Shown in pieces: positions 1 to 7,569 of a DNA stretch of 38,386 nt; the stretch's first letter is position 1; every line of letters begins with the position of its first letter. The stretch lies in contig JAWLBY010000030.1 of the NCBI GenBank assembly GCA_041687455.1, forward strand, positions 1-38,386. The letters run 5' to 3'. The translations under genes and the position numbers were made by a program. A model generated the notes under the pieces. The model was not told where the DNA came from, ran no database searches, and saw nothing but the letters and a program-made list of their open reading frames with translations. Source of the stretch: JAWLBY01 sp041687455 (GTDB taxonomy: Bacteria; Pseudomonadota; Gammaproteobacteria; Xanthomonadales; Xanthomonadaceae).

Positions 1-261
1 CCGAATTCCGCTTTTCATCTCCCCCTTCGTCAGCCGCCTTTCAGCTCGCTCTCGAAGGGCCGCGCAGTTTAGTGAGCCGTTTCGATTTCCGCAAGCCCTA
101 TTCGCTTTCGCCAGAACCTGCAGCTTCAATCGTTCAACTCGCTTTCCGCGCTCCCCTCGTCGTGCCGACCTTCAGCCGCCGCTACGAGGGCCGCGCACTA
201 TAGCGCCTTTTTCTGGAATTGGAAGCCCCGGTGTGTCGACGGCGGCGAGCTTGAGCTATCG
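1..261. other. Non-coding start of window with two imperfect repeats
   Basis: No convincing gene is visible here. Two related segments, about 33-72 and 164-204, share the pattern CAGC..C..CTC/ACGA.GGGCCGCGCA followed by an AT-rich step (GTTTAG or CTATAG). They could be a duplicated regulatory or repeat unit, or the 3' flank of a gene outside the window. The overlapping minus-strand frames have the proline/arginine/serine-rich composition of non-coding high-GC DNA. Confidence 0.3.
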
Positions 262-291
262 TTGGGCCAGGTGTTTCCGGGTGCCGAACTC

Positions 292-753
292 TTGAAATCG
301 TTTCTTGCGTCGGCCGCATTGCTGCTCGCCCTTGCTCCTCGCCATGCATCGGCGGATGAGCTGGCGCGCACGACGGTCCAACTGGGTGGCGAGCGCTACC
401 GGGTCGAGGTTGCGGCGGACGATCGCAGCCGCATGCGTGGACTGATGTTCCGCGATTCGCTCGGCGCCGATGAGGGGATGCTGTTCGTGTTCGCTCACGA
501 ACAGCCTCTGGCGTTCTGGATGAAGAACACGCGAATTGCGCTCGATATTCTGTATTTCGACCAGCAACTGCGGCTGGTGTCGGTGGCCGAGGCACAGCCG
601 TGCCGGTCGGCCTACTGTCCGCCCTACCCGAGCGAGCGGCCGGCACGATTCGTGCTGGAACTCAACGCGGGTGAAGCGCGCCGGCTCGGGCTCGTCGCCG
701 GCGCCCGACTGACGATCGAGGACGACGGAGGTGCCACGGCAACACTTGATTGA
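292..753 (+). CDS. DUF192 family exported protein
   Basis: Member of the DUF192 (COG1430) family of small exported bacterial proteins; the biochemical role is not firmly known. The core is typical: a strand segment ending R-S-R-M-R-G-L-M-F-R, then F-V-F-A-H-E, then W-M-K-N-T-R-I-A-L-D-I-L-Y-F, and V-L-E-L-N-A-G near the end. No ATG is available. A TTG at 292 gives a good signal peptide (M-K-S-F-L then a leucine/alanine stretch ending A-S-A), while GTG 271 and TTG 262 are in-frame alternatives; none has a strong ribosome binding site. The mature protein would be periplasmic, about 135 residues. It ends 18 bases before the SirB1-like start and may be co-transcribed with it. Confidence 0.85.
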   Translation: MKSFLASAALLLALAPRHASADELARTTVQLGGERYRVEVAADDRSRMRGLMFRDSLGADEGMLFVFAHEQPLAFWMKNTRIALDILYFDQQLRLVSVAEAQPCRSAYCPPYPSERPARFVLELNAGEARRLGLVAGARLTIEDDGGATATLD

Positions 754-771
754 CGCTTGCGGAGGAGCCAT

Positions 772-1626
772 ATGCAGACGATGAGCAGCCGCAACACAAA
801 CGAACTCTGGAGCCGACTTGCGAGCACCAGCGACGAGACGCTTCCGCTACTCGGTACGGCGTTGCTGATTGCGCAGGACGAGTATCCGGACCTCGACATC
901 GCCGAGTACGAGCGATCGATAGCGTGGCACGCCGATGCGCTCGCCCGGCGCATCGGCGCAATGCGCGAGCCTCACCTGCAGCTCAGCGAGCTGAACCACT
1001 ACGTTTTCTTCGAGCAGGGGTTCAGCGGTAACCAGGGCGACTACTACGATCCCCGCAACTGCTATATCAACGACGTCCTCGACCGAAAGCTGGGGATTCC
1101 GATCACCCTCGCAGTGGTGCAGATCGAGCTGGCTCGACGGGTCGGCGTACCGTTGGAGGGCGTTTCGTTCCCGGGCCATTTCCTGGTGCGGATGCCGCTC
1201 GACGGCGGACTGGTCGTCATGGACCCGTTCCATCAGGGCCGGTCGATCGGCGTCGACGAACTGAAGCAGCGCGCCAAACCGCATCTGGGCGGACACGACA
1301 TCGATGACGGCGACTTGCTGACGATGCTCGAGCCCGCCAGCCATCGGGCGATCCTGTCGCGGATGCTGCGCAACCTGAAAGGCGCCTATGTCGAACGCGA
1401 GCAGTGGGACAAGGCCGTGCGCTGCGCCGATCGGCTGCTGCGACTCGATCCGCAGCAGGCCGACGAGCAGCGCGACCGCGGGATGTTCTACCTCAAACTG
1501 GGGCACCGGACGGCTGCACGCGAGGATCTGGCAACATACCTGATGCGGAAACCGCAGTGCGAGGATGCGGAGACGGTTCGCAGTGCGCTGATCGAAGCAT
1601 CCGGCCGGCCGCAGAAGTTGCACTGA
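772..1626 (+). CDS. SirB1-like transglutaminase-fold/TPR protein
   Basis: Belongs to the SirB1 family (COG2912): an N-terminal transglutaminase-like fold followed by a short TPR region. Family features visible are N-Y-V-F-F-E-Q-G-F-S-G-N, the segment Y-Y-D-P-R-N-C-Y-I-N-D-V-L, K-L-G-I-P-I-T-L-A-V-V, and F-P-G-H-F-L-V-R. The C-terminal third (about residues 190-270) reads as a TPR-like helical pair, including the run A-V-R-C-A-D-R-L-L. The start at ATG 772 is fixed by a strong GGAGGAG at 761-767. The 284-residue length is normal. The cellular role is not well established; the protein is cytoplasmic by sequence. It follows the DUF192 gene closely and converges with the rubredoxin gene. Confidence 0.85.
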   Translation: MQTMSSRNTNELWSRLASTSDETLPLLGTALLIAQDEYPDLDIAEYERSIAWHADALARRIGAMREPHLQLSELNHYVFFEQGFSGNQGDYYDPRNCYINDVLDRKLGIPITLAVVQIELARRVGVPLEGVSFPGHFLVRMPLDGGLVVMDPFHQGRSIGVDELKQRAKPHLGGHDIDDGDLLTMLEPASHRAILSRMLRNLKGAYVEREQWDKAVRCADRLLRLDPQQADEQRDRGMFYLKLGHRTAAREDLATYLMRKPQCEDAETVRSALIEASGRPQKLH

Positions 1627-1714
1627 TTGCGATGTACCGCGCGCTGCGGGCGCCGCCCGCTGGGCAGGCGGTCCGGCGTACGGCAAGCAGGGCCGTGCGC
1701 CGGCGATGTGCGGC

Positions 1715-1906
1715 TCAGTCCGTTTCGATCAGCTCGAAGTCATCCTTGGTGACGCCGCAGTCCGGACAGGTCCAACTGTCCGGCACGTCCTCCCAGCGGG
1801 TCCCCGGTGCGATGCCGTCCTCGGGCAGGCCGGCCTGCTCGTCATAGATGAATCCGCAGACCACGCACATCCATTTGCGGTACGGCGGATTGGCATCGGC
1901 TGGCAT
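1715..1906 (-). CDS. Rubredoxin
   Basis: Small electron carrier with one iron bound by four cysteines. The 63-residue product has both knuckles: C14-V-V-C17-G and C47-P-D-C50-G, with Y-D-E-Q-A-G-L-P-E-D-G-I-A-P-G-T-R-W between them and the aromatic residues expected around the Fe site. The start is ATG at 1906, preceded by AAAGGA; an upstream extension has no homology and lies in the gap to thiE. It is divergent from thiE with about 73 bases between starts, so the two genes probably share a promoter region. The electron partner (for example a rubredoxin reductase or a hydroxylase) is not in the window. Confidence 0.95.
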   Translation of the reverse strand: MPADANPPYRKWMCVVCGFIYDEQAGLPEDGIAPGTRWEDVPDSWTCPDCGVTKDDFELIETD

Positions 1907-1979
1907 GATTCGAATCCTTTCGCGGACGGCACGGGCGCGCATTGTCCCATTGCACCGGCCGCACTCCAAGCGAGGGCGA

Positions 1980-2627
1980 ATGCAGAACAATCATCCATTG
2001 CGCGGGTTGTACGCGATCACACCGGAACATCCACGCGAGACCATGCGGTCGCAGGTCGAGGCCGCACTTGCCGGCGGGGCTCGGCTGCTGCAGTACCGGC
2101 GCAAGTCGACGCCGCAGGCGCAGCGCGCGGATGAGGCCGCTTCGTTGCTGACGCTGTGCCGCCGCTACGGCGTGCCGCTGATCGTCAACGACGATGCCGC
2201 GCTGGCCTCGCTCATCGGCGCCGACGGCGTACATCTCGGCCGCGACGACGGCGATGCCGCCGCTGCGCGCCGGCTGCTCGGTCCGCGCGCCATCATCGGA
2301 GTCTCCTGTTACGACCGATTCGACCTGGCGTGCGATGCGGTACGGGCCGGGGCCGACTACGTCGCGTTCGGCAGCGTGTTCGCCACCGGCCGCAAGCCGG
2401 ACGCAGCGCGCGCGACGCCGGCGCTGCTGACCCGCGCCGCCGCCGAGCTGCCGGTGCCAGTCTGCGCGATCGGTGGCATCGATCGTCACAACGCGGCCGA
2501 TGTGCTGGCGACCGGAGTCCTGATGCTGGCGGTGATCGGTGATCTGTTCGATCACGACGCCACCGGCGCAGCGGCCGCAGCGTTCGCTGCCCTGTTCGAC
2601 AGTCGACCAGCGTCACGGGCCGACTGA
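1980..2627 (+). CDS. thiE: Thiamine-phosphate synthase ThiE
   Basis: Joins HMP-pyrophosphate and thiazole phosphate to make thiamine phosphate and PPi. The 215-residue product is a TIM barrel with typical ThiE signatures: Q-Y-R-R-K near residue 40, I-V-N-D-D-A-A-L with G-V-H-L-G-R-D-D, I-I-G-V-S-C-Y, the phosphate-binding segment G-A-D-Y-V-A-F-G-S-V-F-A-T, and P-V-C-A-I-G-G-I. ATG 1980 is chosen because the ThiE fold starts there (L-R-G-L-Y-A-I-T) and GAGGG precedes it; an upstream in-frame ATG would cover the divergent rubredoxin start. hemL follows 80 bases downstream. The reaction releases PPi, which fits the PPi enzymes later in the window only loosely. Confidence 0.95.
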   Translation: MQNNHPLRGLYAITPEHPRETMRSQVEAALAGGARLLQYRRKSTPQAQRADEAASLLTLCRRYGVPLIVNDDAALASLIGADGVHLGRDDGDAAAARRLLGPRAIIGVSCYDRFDLACDAVRAGADYVAFGSVFATGRKPDAARATPALLTRAAAELPVPVCAIGGIDRHNAADVLATGVLMLAVIGDLFDHDATGAAAAAFAALFDSRPASRAD

Positions 2628-2673
2628 ACGACCGGTCCTGCACCCGGCATTCGCGCGCGGCGACGTCGGCGCG

Positions 2674-2679
2674 GATAAT
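2674..2679 (+). promoter_or_regulatory. Putative -10 box for hemL
   Basis: GATAAT lies 19-28 bases before the two possible hemL starts (2699 and 2708) in an otherwise very GC-rich stretch, suggesting hemL has its own promoter and a very short leader. No good -35 hexamer is obvious. Confidence 0.4.
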
Positions 2680-2707
2680 GCGCGACTTTCCAGCCGTGAT
2701 GTTTCCC

Positions 2708-3991
2708 ATGGACAACCATTCGCTGTTCGCTGCCGCGTCGTTGCTGATGCCCGGCGGAGTCAATTCGCCGGTGCGGGCGTTCCGCTCGGTCGGCGGCGAG
2801 CCGTTCTTCGCCCGGCGTGCCGCAGGCGCCTATCTGTGGGACGTCGAAGACAAGCGCTACATCGATTACATCGGCTCGTGGGGACCGATGATCGCCGGCC
2901 ACGCCCATCCGGCGGTGATCGAGGCGGTCACCCGTGTGGCGCGCGACGGTCTGTCGTTCGGCGTGCCGAATCCGCTCGAAGTGACGATGGCCGAGGAGCT
3001 CACCCGGCTGGTGCCGAGCTGCGAGATGGTGCGGATGGTCAATTCCGGAACCGAAGCGACGCTGTCGGCGATCCGGCTGGCACGCGGCGCCACCGGCCGA
3101 ATGCGGATCGTCAAGTTCGAGGGCTGCTATCACGGCCACGGCGATTCGTTTCTGGTCAAGGCCGGTTCCGGCGCGCTGACCTTCGGCGTGCCGGACTCGC
3201 CCGGCGTGCCGAAACCGCTGGCCGACCTGACGCTGACGCTGCCGTACAACGATTTCGACGCCGCGACCGCGTTGTTCGAGCGCTGCGGCGACGAGATCGC
3301 CGGTCTGATCGTCGAGCCGATCGTCGGCAATGCCAACTGCATCCTGCCGCGCGACGGCTACCTGCAGCATTTGCGCGAGCTGTGCACGCGCCACGGCACG
3401 GTGCTGATCTTCGACGAGGTCATGACCGGTTTCCGCGTCGCGCTCGGTGGTGCGCAGGCGCGCTATGGCGTGACACCGGATCTCAGCACGTTCGGCAAGA
3501 TCATCGGCGGTGGCATGCCGGTCGGCGCCTACGGCGGCCGCCGCGACCTGATGCAGCAGATCGCCCCGGCCGGACCGATCTACCAGGCGGGCACGCTGTC
3601 CGGCAATCCGGTGGCGATGGCCGCTGGCCTGGCGACACTGGAGCTGATCCAGGCACCGGGATTCCACGACGCGCTCGAAGCCGCCACGCATCGGCTCTGC
3701 GACGGCCTCGAGGCGGCCGCGCGAGCGGCCGGCGTCGCCGTGACGACCAATCGCAGTTGCGCGATGTTCGGTCTGTTCTTCACCGACCAGAAGGTCGAGA
3801 CGTTCACCCAGGCAACCGCCTGTGACGTCGGTGCTTTTCGCCGCTTCTTCCACGCCATGCTGGAGCGCGGCGTGTATCTGGCGCCGTCGGCATTCGAAGC
3901 CGGCTTCCTGTCGTCGGCGCACAGCGACGCCGACATCGATGCGACGATCGACGCCGCGCGCGAGGCGTTCCGGCAGGTGGCTGCCGGCTGA
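2708..3991 (+). CDS. hemL: Glutamate-1-semialdehyde 2,1-aminomutase
   Basis: PLP enzyme converting glutamate-1-semialdehyde to 5-aminolevulinate in the C5 pathway of tetrapyrrole synthesis. The 427-residue length matches the family. Landmarks: P-G-G-V-N-S-P-V-R-A-F near residues 15-25, V-N-S-G-T-E-A (111-117) for phosphate binding, F-E-G-C-Y-H-G-H (137-144), F-D-E-V-M-T-G-F-R (235-243) with the PLP-ring aspartate D236, and catalytic lysine K264 in T-F-G-K-I-I-G-G-G-M-P-V-G. ATG 2708 best fits the family N terminus; ATG 2699 is three codons upstream, and neither has a clear ribosome binding site. It is the third gene of the rubredoxin/thiE/hemL group and converges with the glyoxalase gene. Confidence 0.97.
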   Translation: MDNHSLFAAASLLMPGGVNSPVRAFRSVGGEPFFARRAAGAYLWDVEDKRYIDYIGSWGPMIAGHAHPAVIEAVTRVARDGLSFGVPNPLEVTMAEELTRLVPSCEMVRMVNSGTEATLSAIRLARGATGRMRIVKFEGCYHGHGDSFLVKAGSGALTFGVPDSPGVPKPLADLTLTLPYNDFDAATALFERCGDEIAGLIVEPIVGNANCILPRDGYLQHLRELCTRHGTVLIFDEVMTGFRVALGGAQARYGVTPDLSTFGKIIGGGMPVGAYGGRRDLMQQIAPAGPIYQAGTLSGNPVAMAAGLATLELIQAPGFHDALEAATHRLCDGLEAAARAAGVAVTTNRSCAMFGLFFTDQKVETFTQATACDVGAFRRFFHAMLERGVYLAPSAFEAGFLSSAHSDADIDATIDAAREAFRQVAAG

Positions 3992-4037
3992 TCCGGGCGA
4001 TTGCTGGGCCGATCGCTCCGGCGGATTCGGCGCTCGC

Positions 4038-4457
4038 TCACCAACTGCCGGTATTCGGCATCGATGCCCACGGTTCGCGCGGTGGCAGCGGGTCGCCGCG
4101 CTGCAGCAGCTCGATCGATATCGCGTCGGGCGAGCGGACGAAAGCCATGTGGCCGTCGCGCGGTGGGCGGTTGATCGAGACACCCATTCCCTGCAGGTGT
4201 TCGCACAGCACGTAGATGTCGTCGACCGCGAATGCGAGATGGCCGAAATTGCGCGCGCTACCGTAGTCTTCGGCGTCGTAGTTCCAGGTCAGTTCGATCT
4301 CGGCCTGCGGATTGTCCGGGGCGGCCAGATAGACCAGCGTGAAGCGCCCGTCCGGATAGTCGCGCCGGCGCGTTTCGCGCAGGCCCAGGCCGTCGCGATA
4401 GAAGCGCAGCGACGCATCGAGGTCGCGGACGCGGACCATTGCATGCAGGTAGCGCAT
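4038..4457 (-). CDS. gloA: Lactoylglutathione lyase (glyoxalase I)
   Basis: Converts the methylglyoxal-glutathione hemithioacetal to S-lactoylglutathione. The 139-residue product aligns along its length with the short bacterial GloA. All four metal ligands appear conserved: H5 in M-R-Y-L-H, E55 in I-E-L-T-W-N, H73 in F-G-H-L-A-F and E116 in I-S-I-E-L-L. Length and the absence of extra loops match the Ni/Co-type bacterial enzyme, although metal preference is inferred. ATG 4457 is preceded by GGAG at a normal distance; a longer in-frame start has no homology. It is oriented like the dehydrogenase upstream but 187 bases away, with a repeat element in between, so a shared transcript is uncertain. 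Confidence 0.93.
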   Translation of the reverse strand: MRYLHAMVRVRDLDASLRFYRDGLGLRETRRRDYPDGRFTLVYLAAPDNPQAEIELTWNYDAEDYGSARNFGHLAFAVDDIYVLCEHLQGMGVSINRPPRDGHMAFVRSPDAISIELLQRGDPLPPREPWASMPNTGSW

Positions 4458-4550
4458 CGTTCGTTCTCCGGAGTCGCCAGGTATTCGGTTCGGAGCATAG
4501 CAACGGCCGCCCTGAACGAGCGCGGCACGCCGTTCGCGTGCTGGGGATGG

Positions 4551-4629
4551 CGTCATCCCGGCGAAAGCCGGTGCCGTGCGGACAGAGCTTGCGCCGCTGC
4601 GCCGACAACGCGCGCCGGCCGGGATGACG
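4551..4629. repeat. 79-bp element with 12-bp terminal inverted repeats
   Basis: CGTCATCCCGGC at 4551-4562 is the exact inverse complement of 4618-4629. The first 21 bases (4551-4571) recur exactly at 38202-38222, so this is a dispersed repeat family. It lies between two same-strand genes and could act as a transcription-attenuating hairpin. Confidence 0.7.
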
Positions 4630-4644
4630 GATTTGTCGGGGCTC

Positions 4645-5469
4645 TCAGTCGAGAAACAGGTCGGTCAACAGCGGTTGGCCGGGTTCGACGGCATAGCGGT
4701 CGAGGTCGTCGAAGCCGCGCTGGCGCAGAATGTCTTCGTCGATGAAGAAACGGCCGGTGAATGCGTCGGCCGGCGAGGTCAGCAGCGCATGTGCGGCGTC
4801 GGCGACGATTTCCGGCCTGCGGCAGCGGCGCGGATCGACACCGGGGATCATGTTCAGCGCGTCGGTCGCGATCACGGTGCGGGGCCACAGCGCATTGACT
4901 GCGATGCCGCGCGAGCGCAGTTCGCCGGCCAGGCCGAGGGTCAGGAAGCTCATCCCCATCTTGGCCAGCGTGTAGCCGACATGCGGTGCCCACCAGCGCT
5001 CGGCCAGGGTCGGCGGCGGCGCCAGCGTCAGCACGTGCGGATTCGCGGCGCGTTCGAGATGCGGCAGGCAGGCCTGCGCGCAGATGAAGCTGCCGCGGAC
5101 GTTTACCTGCTGCATCAGGTCGAAGCGCTTGAGTGGCGTCTCCGCCAGTCCACGCAACCAGATCGCGCTGGCGTTGTTGACCAGGATGTCGATGCCGCCG
5201 AAACGCTCGACGGTCGCAGCGACTGCTGCCTGGACATCGGCTTCGTCGCGGATGTCGCAGCGCAGCGGCAACGCCTGGCCACCGGCCGCTTCGACCTCGG
5301 CCGCCGCGCTGTGGATCGTGCCCGGCAGTTTCGGATTGGCCACCGCCGACTTGGCCGCGATCGCGACGTTGGCGCCGTCGCGCGCGGCGCGCAGCGCGAT
5401 CGCCAGGCCGATGCCGCGCGAGGCACCAGTGATGAACAGGGTCTTGCCACGCAATGTGTCGCCCATCAT
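4645..5469 (-). CDS. HSDL2-type short-chain dehydrogenase
   Basis: NAD(P)-dependent oxidoreductase of the classical short-chain dehydrogenase fold, nearest by eye to hydroxysteroid dehydrogenase-like protein 2. It shows the cofactor motif T-G-A-S-R-G-I-G (14-21), N-N-A-S (98-101), Y166-T-L-A-K170, and HSDL2 hallmarks L-P-G-T-I-H-S-A-A and V-N-A-L-W-P-R-T. The position that normally carries the catalytic serine, just before P-P in V-L-T-L-x-P-P, reads alanine (A150, codon GCG). There is no fused SCP2 domain, unlike animal HSDL2. ATG 5469 and ATG 5466 are adjacent; GGAG spacing slightly favours the second. The substrate is unknown. Confidence 0.88.
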   Translation of the reverse strand: MMGDTLRGKTLFITGASRGIGLAIALRAARDGANVAIAAKSAVANPKLPGTIHSAAAEVEAAGGQALPLRCDIRDEADVQAAVAATVERFGGIDILVNNASAIWLRGLAETPLKRFDLMQQVNVRGSFICAQACLPHLERAANPHVLTLAPPPTLAERWWAPHVGYTLAKMGMSFLTLGLAGELRSRGIAVNALWPRTVIATDALNMIPGVDPRRCRRPEIVADAAHALLTSPADAFTGRFFIDEDILRQRGFDDLDRYAVEPGQPLLTDLFLD

Positions 5470-5548
5470 CGTCTCCGCCGGAGCTGGCCAGCGGCTAGTG
5501 TGCGCGAAGCCCGGGGCAGGATGCAGCCGCGCGCGCGATGCCGGTGCC

Positions 5549-5554
5549 TATAAT
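5549..5554 (+). promoter_or_regulatory. Consensus -10 box at the DedA-fusion start
   Basis: A perfect TATAAT ends eight bases before ATG 5563, placing the expected transcription start at or next to the start codon. No Shine-Dalgarno sequence fits in between, so a leaderless mRNA is likely. The -35 region is weak. Confidence 0.55.
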
Positions 5555-5562
5555 CCGCCGCC

Positions 5563-7551
5563 ATGCAGGAGATCAGCGTCGATGCCGTGATTGCGTGGAT
5601 CGGCGCTCATCCGATGGCGGCCGGCGCGGCCGTGTTCGTGGTCGCGTTTCTGGATGCGCTGGTCGCGATCGGCCTGCTGATGCCGTCCGGGCCGATTCTG
5701 ATCGCGGTCGGCGCACTGATCGGTCTCGGCGCACTCGATGCGCCATACATCATCGGCTGCGCCGCACTCGGCGCGCTGCTCGGCGATGGCGCGAGCTTCC
5801 TGTTCGGCCATCACTACGGCCAGCGGATGCGCGGCATGTGGCCGTTCTCGCGCTATCCGCACTGGCTGCAGCGCGGCGAGTCGCTGTTCCGACGGCATGG
5901 CGCCAAGGGCATCGTGATCGCCCGCTACGTCGGGGCGGTACGGCCGTTCGTGCCGGCAATCGCCGGCATGCTGCGGATGCCGCTGCGCCGGTTCGTGCCG
6001 GCCAGTCTGTTCGCAGCGGTGAGCTGGGCCTTGCTGTTCATCGGTCCCGGCTGGCTGCTCGGCGCCTCGCTCGAGCTGCTGGTGGCGGTGGCCGGCCGGC
6101 TGGCGATCGTCCTCGGCATCCTGTTCGCGCTGCTGGCCGCGATCTACTGGCTGGTCGGCGGGCTGTACCGGCGCCTTTCACCACATGCGAACAGCGCGCT
6201 CGAACGCGTGCTGGCCTGGTCGCGTCGGCACCCGTGGCTCGGCCGCTACTCGGCTGCACTGATCGATCCGAACCGGCCGGAGTCGCCGTCGCTGGTGTTG
6301 CTCGCGCTGCTGCTGACCGCTGCCGCGGTGGCACTGCTCTGGCTGCTGGTGGCGGTTGCCGGCGGAGGCGAACCGCTGTCGCTCGACATGGCCGTGCACC
6401 GGGCGTTCTTCGAGCTGCGTTCGCCGCTCGCCGATCACCTGCTGGCGATGTTCGCGGTACTCGGCGACACCGAAGTGCTCGCTCCGGCGACGCTGCTGGT
6501 GTTCGGCTGGCTGCTGTGGCGACGCCGGCGCATCGCTGCCTGGCATTGGCTGCTGGCGCCCGGCTTCGGGCTGCTGCTGGTGCAGGTGCTCGGCAGCAGC
6601 CTCGATGTGCCGCGTCCACCGACCGCACTGGCGGTGCCGGATTTCAGCTTTCCGTCCGGCCCGGTGATGCTGTCGACTGCGGTCTACGGCTTCTTCGCGG
6701 TGCTGATCGCGCGCGAATTGCCGGGCCGCCGGCGCGCGTGGCCGTATGTGCTGGCGGGCTTGCTGGTCGGCCTGGTCGGCTTCGCGCGCCTGTACCTCGG
6801 CGCGCACTGGTTCAGCGACGTGCTCGCCGGGCTGGCCCTCGGGCTGTGCTGGATCGCCGTGCTCGGCATCGCCTACCGGCGGCGGGTGGTCCGCTCGTTC
6901 TGGGTGCGGCCGATCGCGACCGTGTTCTTCGCCGCCGTCGCCGCGGCCGGCATCTGGCATGCACTCCGCGACAGCGCGGCGCTGCTCGAACGCTATCGCC
7001 CCCTGGTCCATCACACCGCGGTATCGCGGACTGATTGGTGGCAATCCGACTGGTCGCGGCTGCCAGCGCGCCGCAACGATGCGCTCGATCCGGCCGCCTG
7101 GCCAATCAACCTGCAGTATGCCGGCAGCCTGTCGGCGCTTGCGCAGCGGCTCGAGGCGGACGGCTGGAGCCGCCCGCCGACGGCAGGCTGGGCGACCCTG
7201 CTGCGCAGCCTGGACAGTGAAGCGACGGCACAGACCCTGCCGCTGCTCGCGGCAAGCCACCAGGGCCAGGCCGACGTGCTGCTGCTGAGCCGCGCCGGCG
7301 ACACACCGGAGCAGCGCCATGTCGTGCATCTGTGGCCATCCGCGCTGCGCACGATGCCGGGCGGCGTGCCGCTCTGGCAGGGTGCGGTGACGACGGTTCG
7401 CTTCGAACGCCGCTGGGGCATTGCCTGGTGGACGACCATCGAAGTATCGACGGCGGCGCTGGATCGGTTGGCTGCGGCGACCGTCGGCCTGCCGACGCGG
7501 CGATTGCAGCGGCCCGGCGCGGCCGACCTGCTGCTGGTGGGCGAACGCTGA
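5563..7551 (+). CDS. DedA-PAP2-LssY three-domain membrane protein
   Basis: A 662-residue fusion. Residues 1-205 are a DedA/SNARE-associated membrane domain (E/G-rich loop, F-L-D-A-L-V-A-I-G-L-L-M-P-S-G, R-Y-V-G-A-V-R-P-F-V-P). Residues 240-450 are a PAP2-type domain with several membrane helices. The remainder, to residue 662, is a soluble LssY-like C-terminal domain. In phosphatases of this fold the motifs are K-x6-R-P, P-S-G-H and S-R-x5-H-x3-D. Here R351-P352, R409, H415 and D419 are present, but the P-S-G-H histidine is proline (P367), S-R is A-R, and the first-motif lysine is not seen. A role in envelope lipid recycling is family knowledge; phosphatase activity is doubtful. It converges with the Lon-domain gene, 18 bases between stops. 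Confidence 0.9.
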   Translation: MQEISVDAVIAWIGAHPMAAGAAVFVVAFLDALVAIGLLMPSGPILIAVGALIGLGALDAPYIIGCAALGALLGDGASFLFGHHYGQRMRGMWPFSRYPHWLQRGESLFRRHGAKGIVIARYVGAVRPFVPAIAGMLRMPLRRFVPASLFAAVSWALLFIGPGWLLGASLELLVAVAGRLAIVLGILFALLAAIYWLVGGLYRRLSPHANSALERVLAWSRRHPWLGRYSAALIDPNRPESPSLVLLALLLTAAAVALLWLLVAVAGGGEPLSLDMAVHRAFFELRSPLADHLLAMFAVLGDTEVLAPATLLVFGWLLWRRRRIAAWHWLLAPGFGLLLVQVLGSSLDVPRPPTALAVPDFSFPSGPVMLSTAVYGFFAVLIARELPGRRRAWPYVLAGLLVGLVGFARLYLGAHWFSDVLAGLALGLCWIAVLGIAYRRRVVRSFWVRPIATVFFAAVAAAGIWHALRDSAALLERYRPLVHHTAVSRTDWWQSDWSRLPARRNDALDPAAWPINLQYAGSLSALAQRLEADGWSRPPTAGWATLLRSLDSEATAQTLPLLAASHQGQADVLLLSRAGDTPEQRHVVHLWPSALRTMPGGVPLWQGAVTTVRFERRWGIAWWTTIEVSTAALDRLAAATVGLPTRRLQRPGAADLLLVGER

Positions 7552-7569
7552 GCCCGCAGCGGCGTCGAA

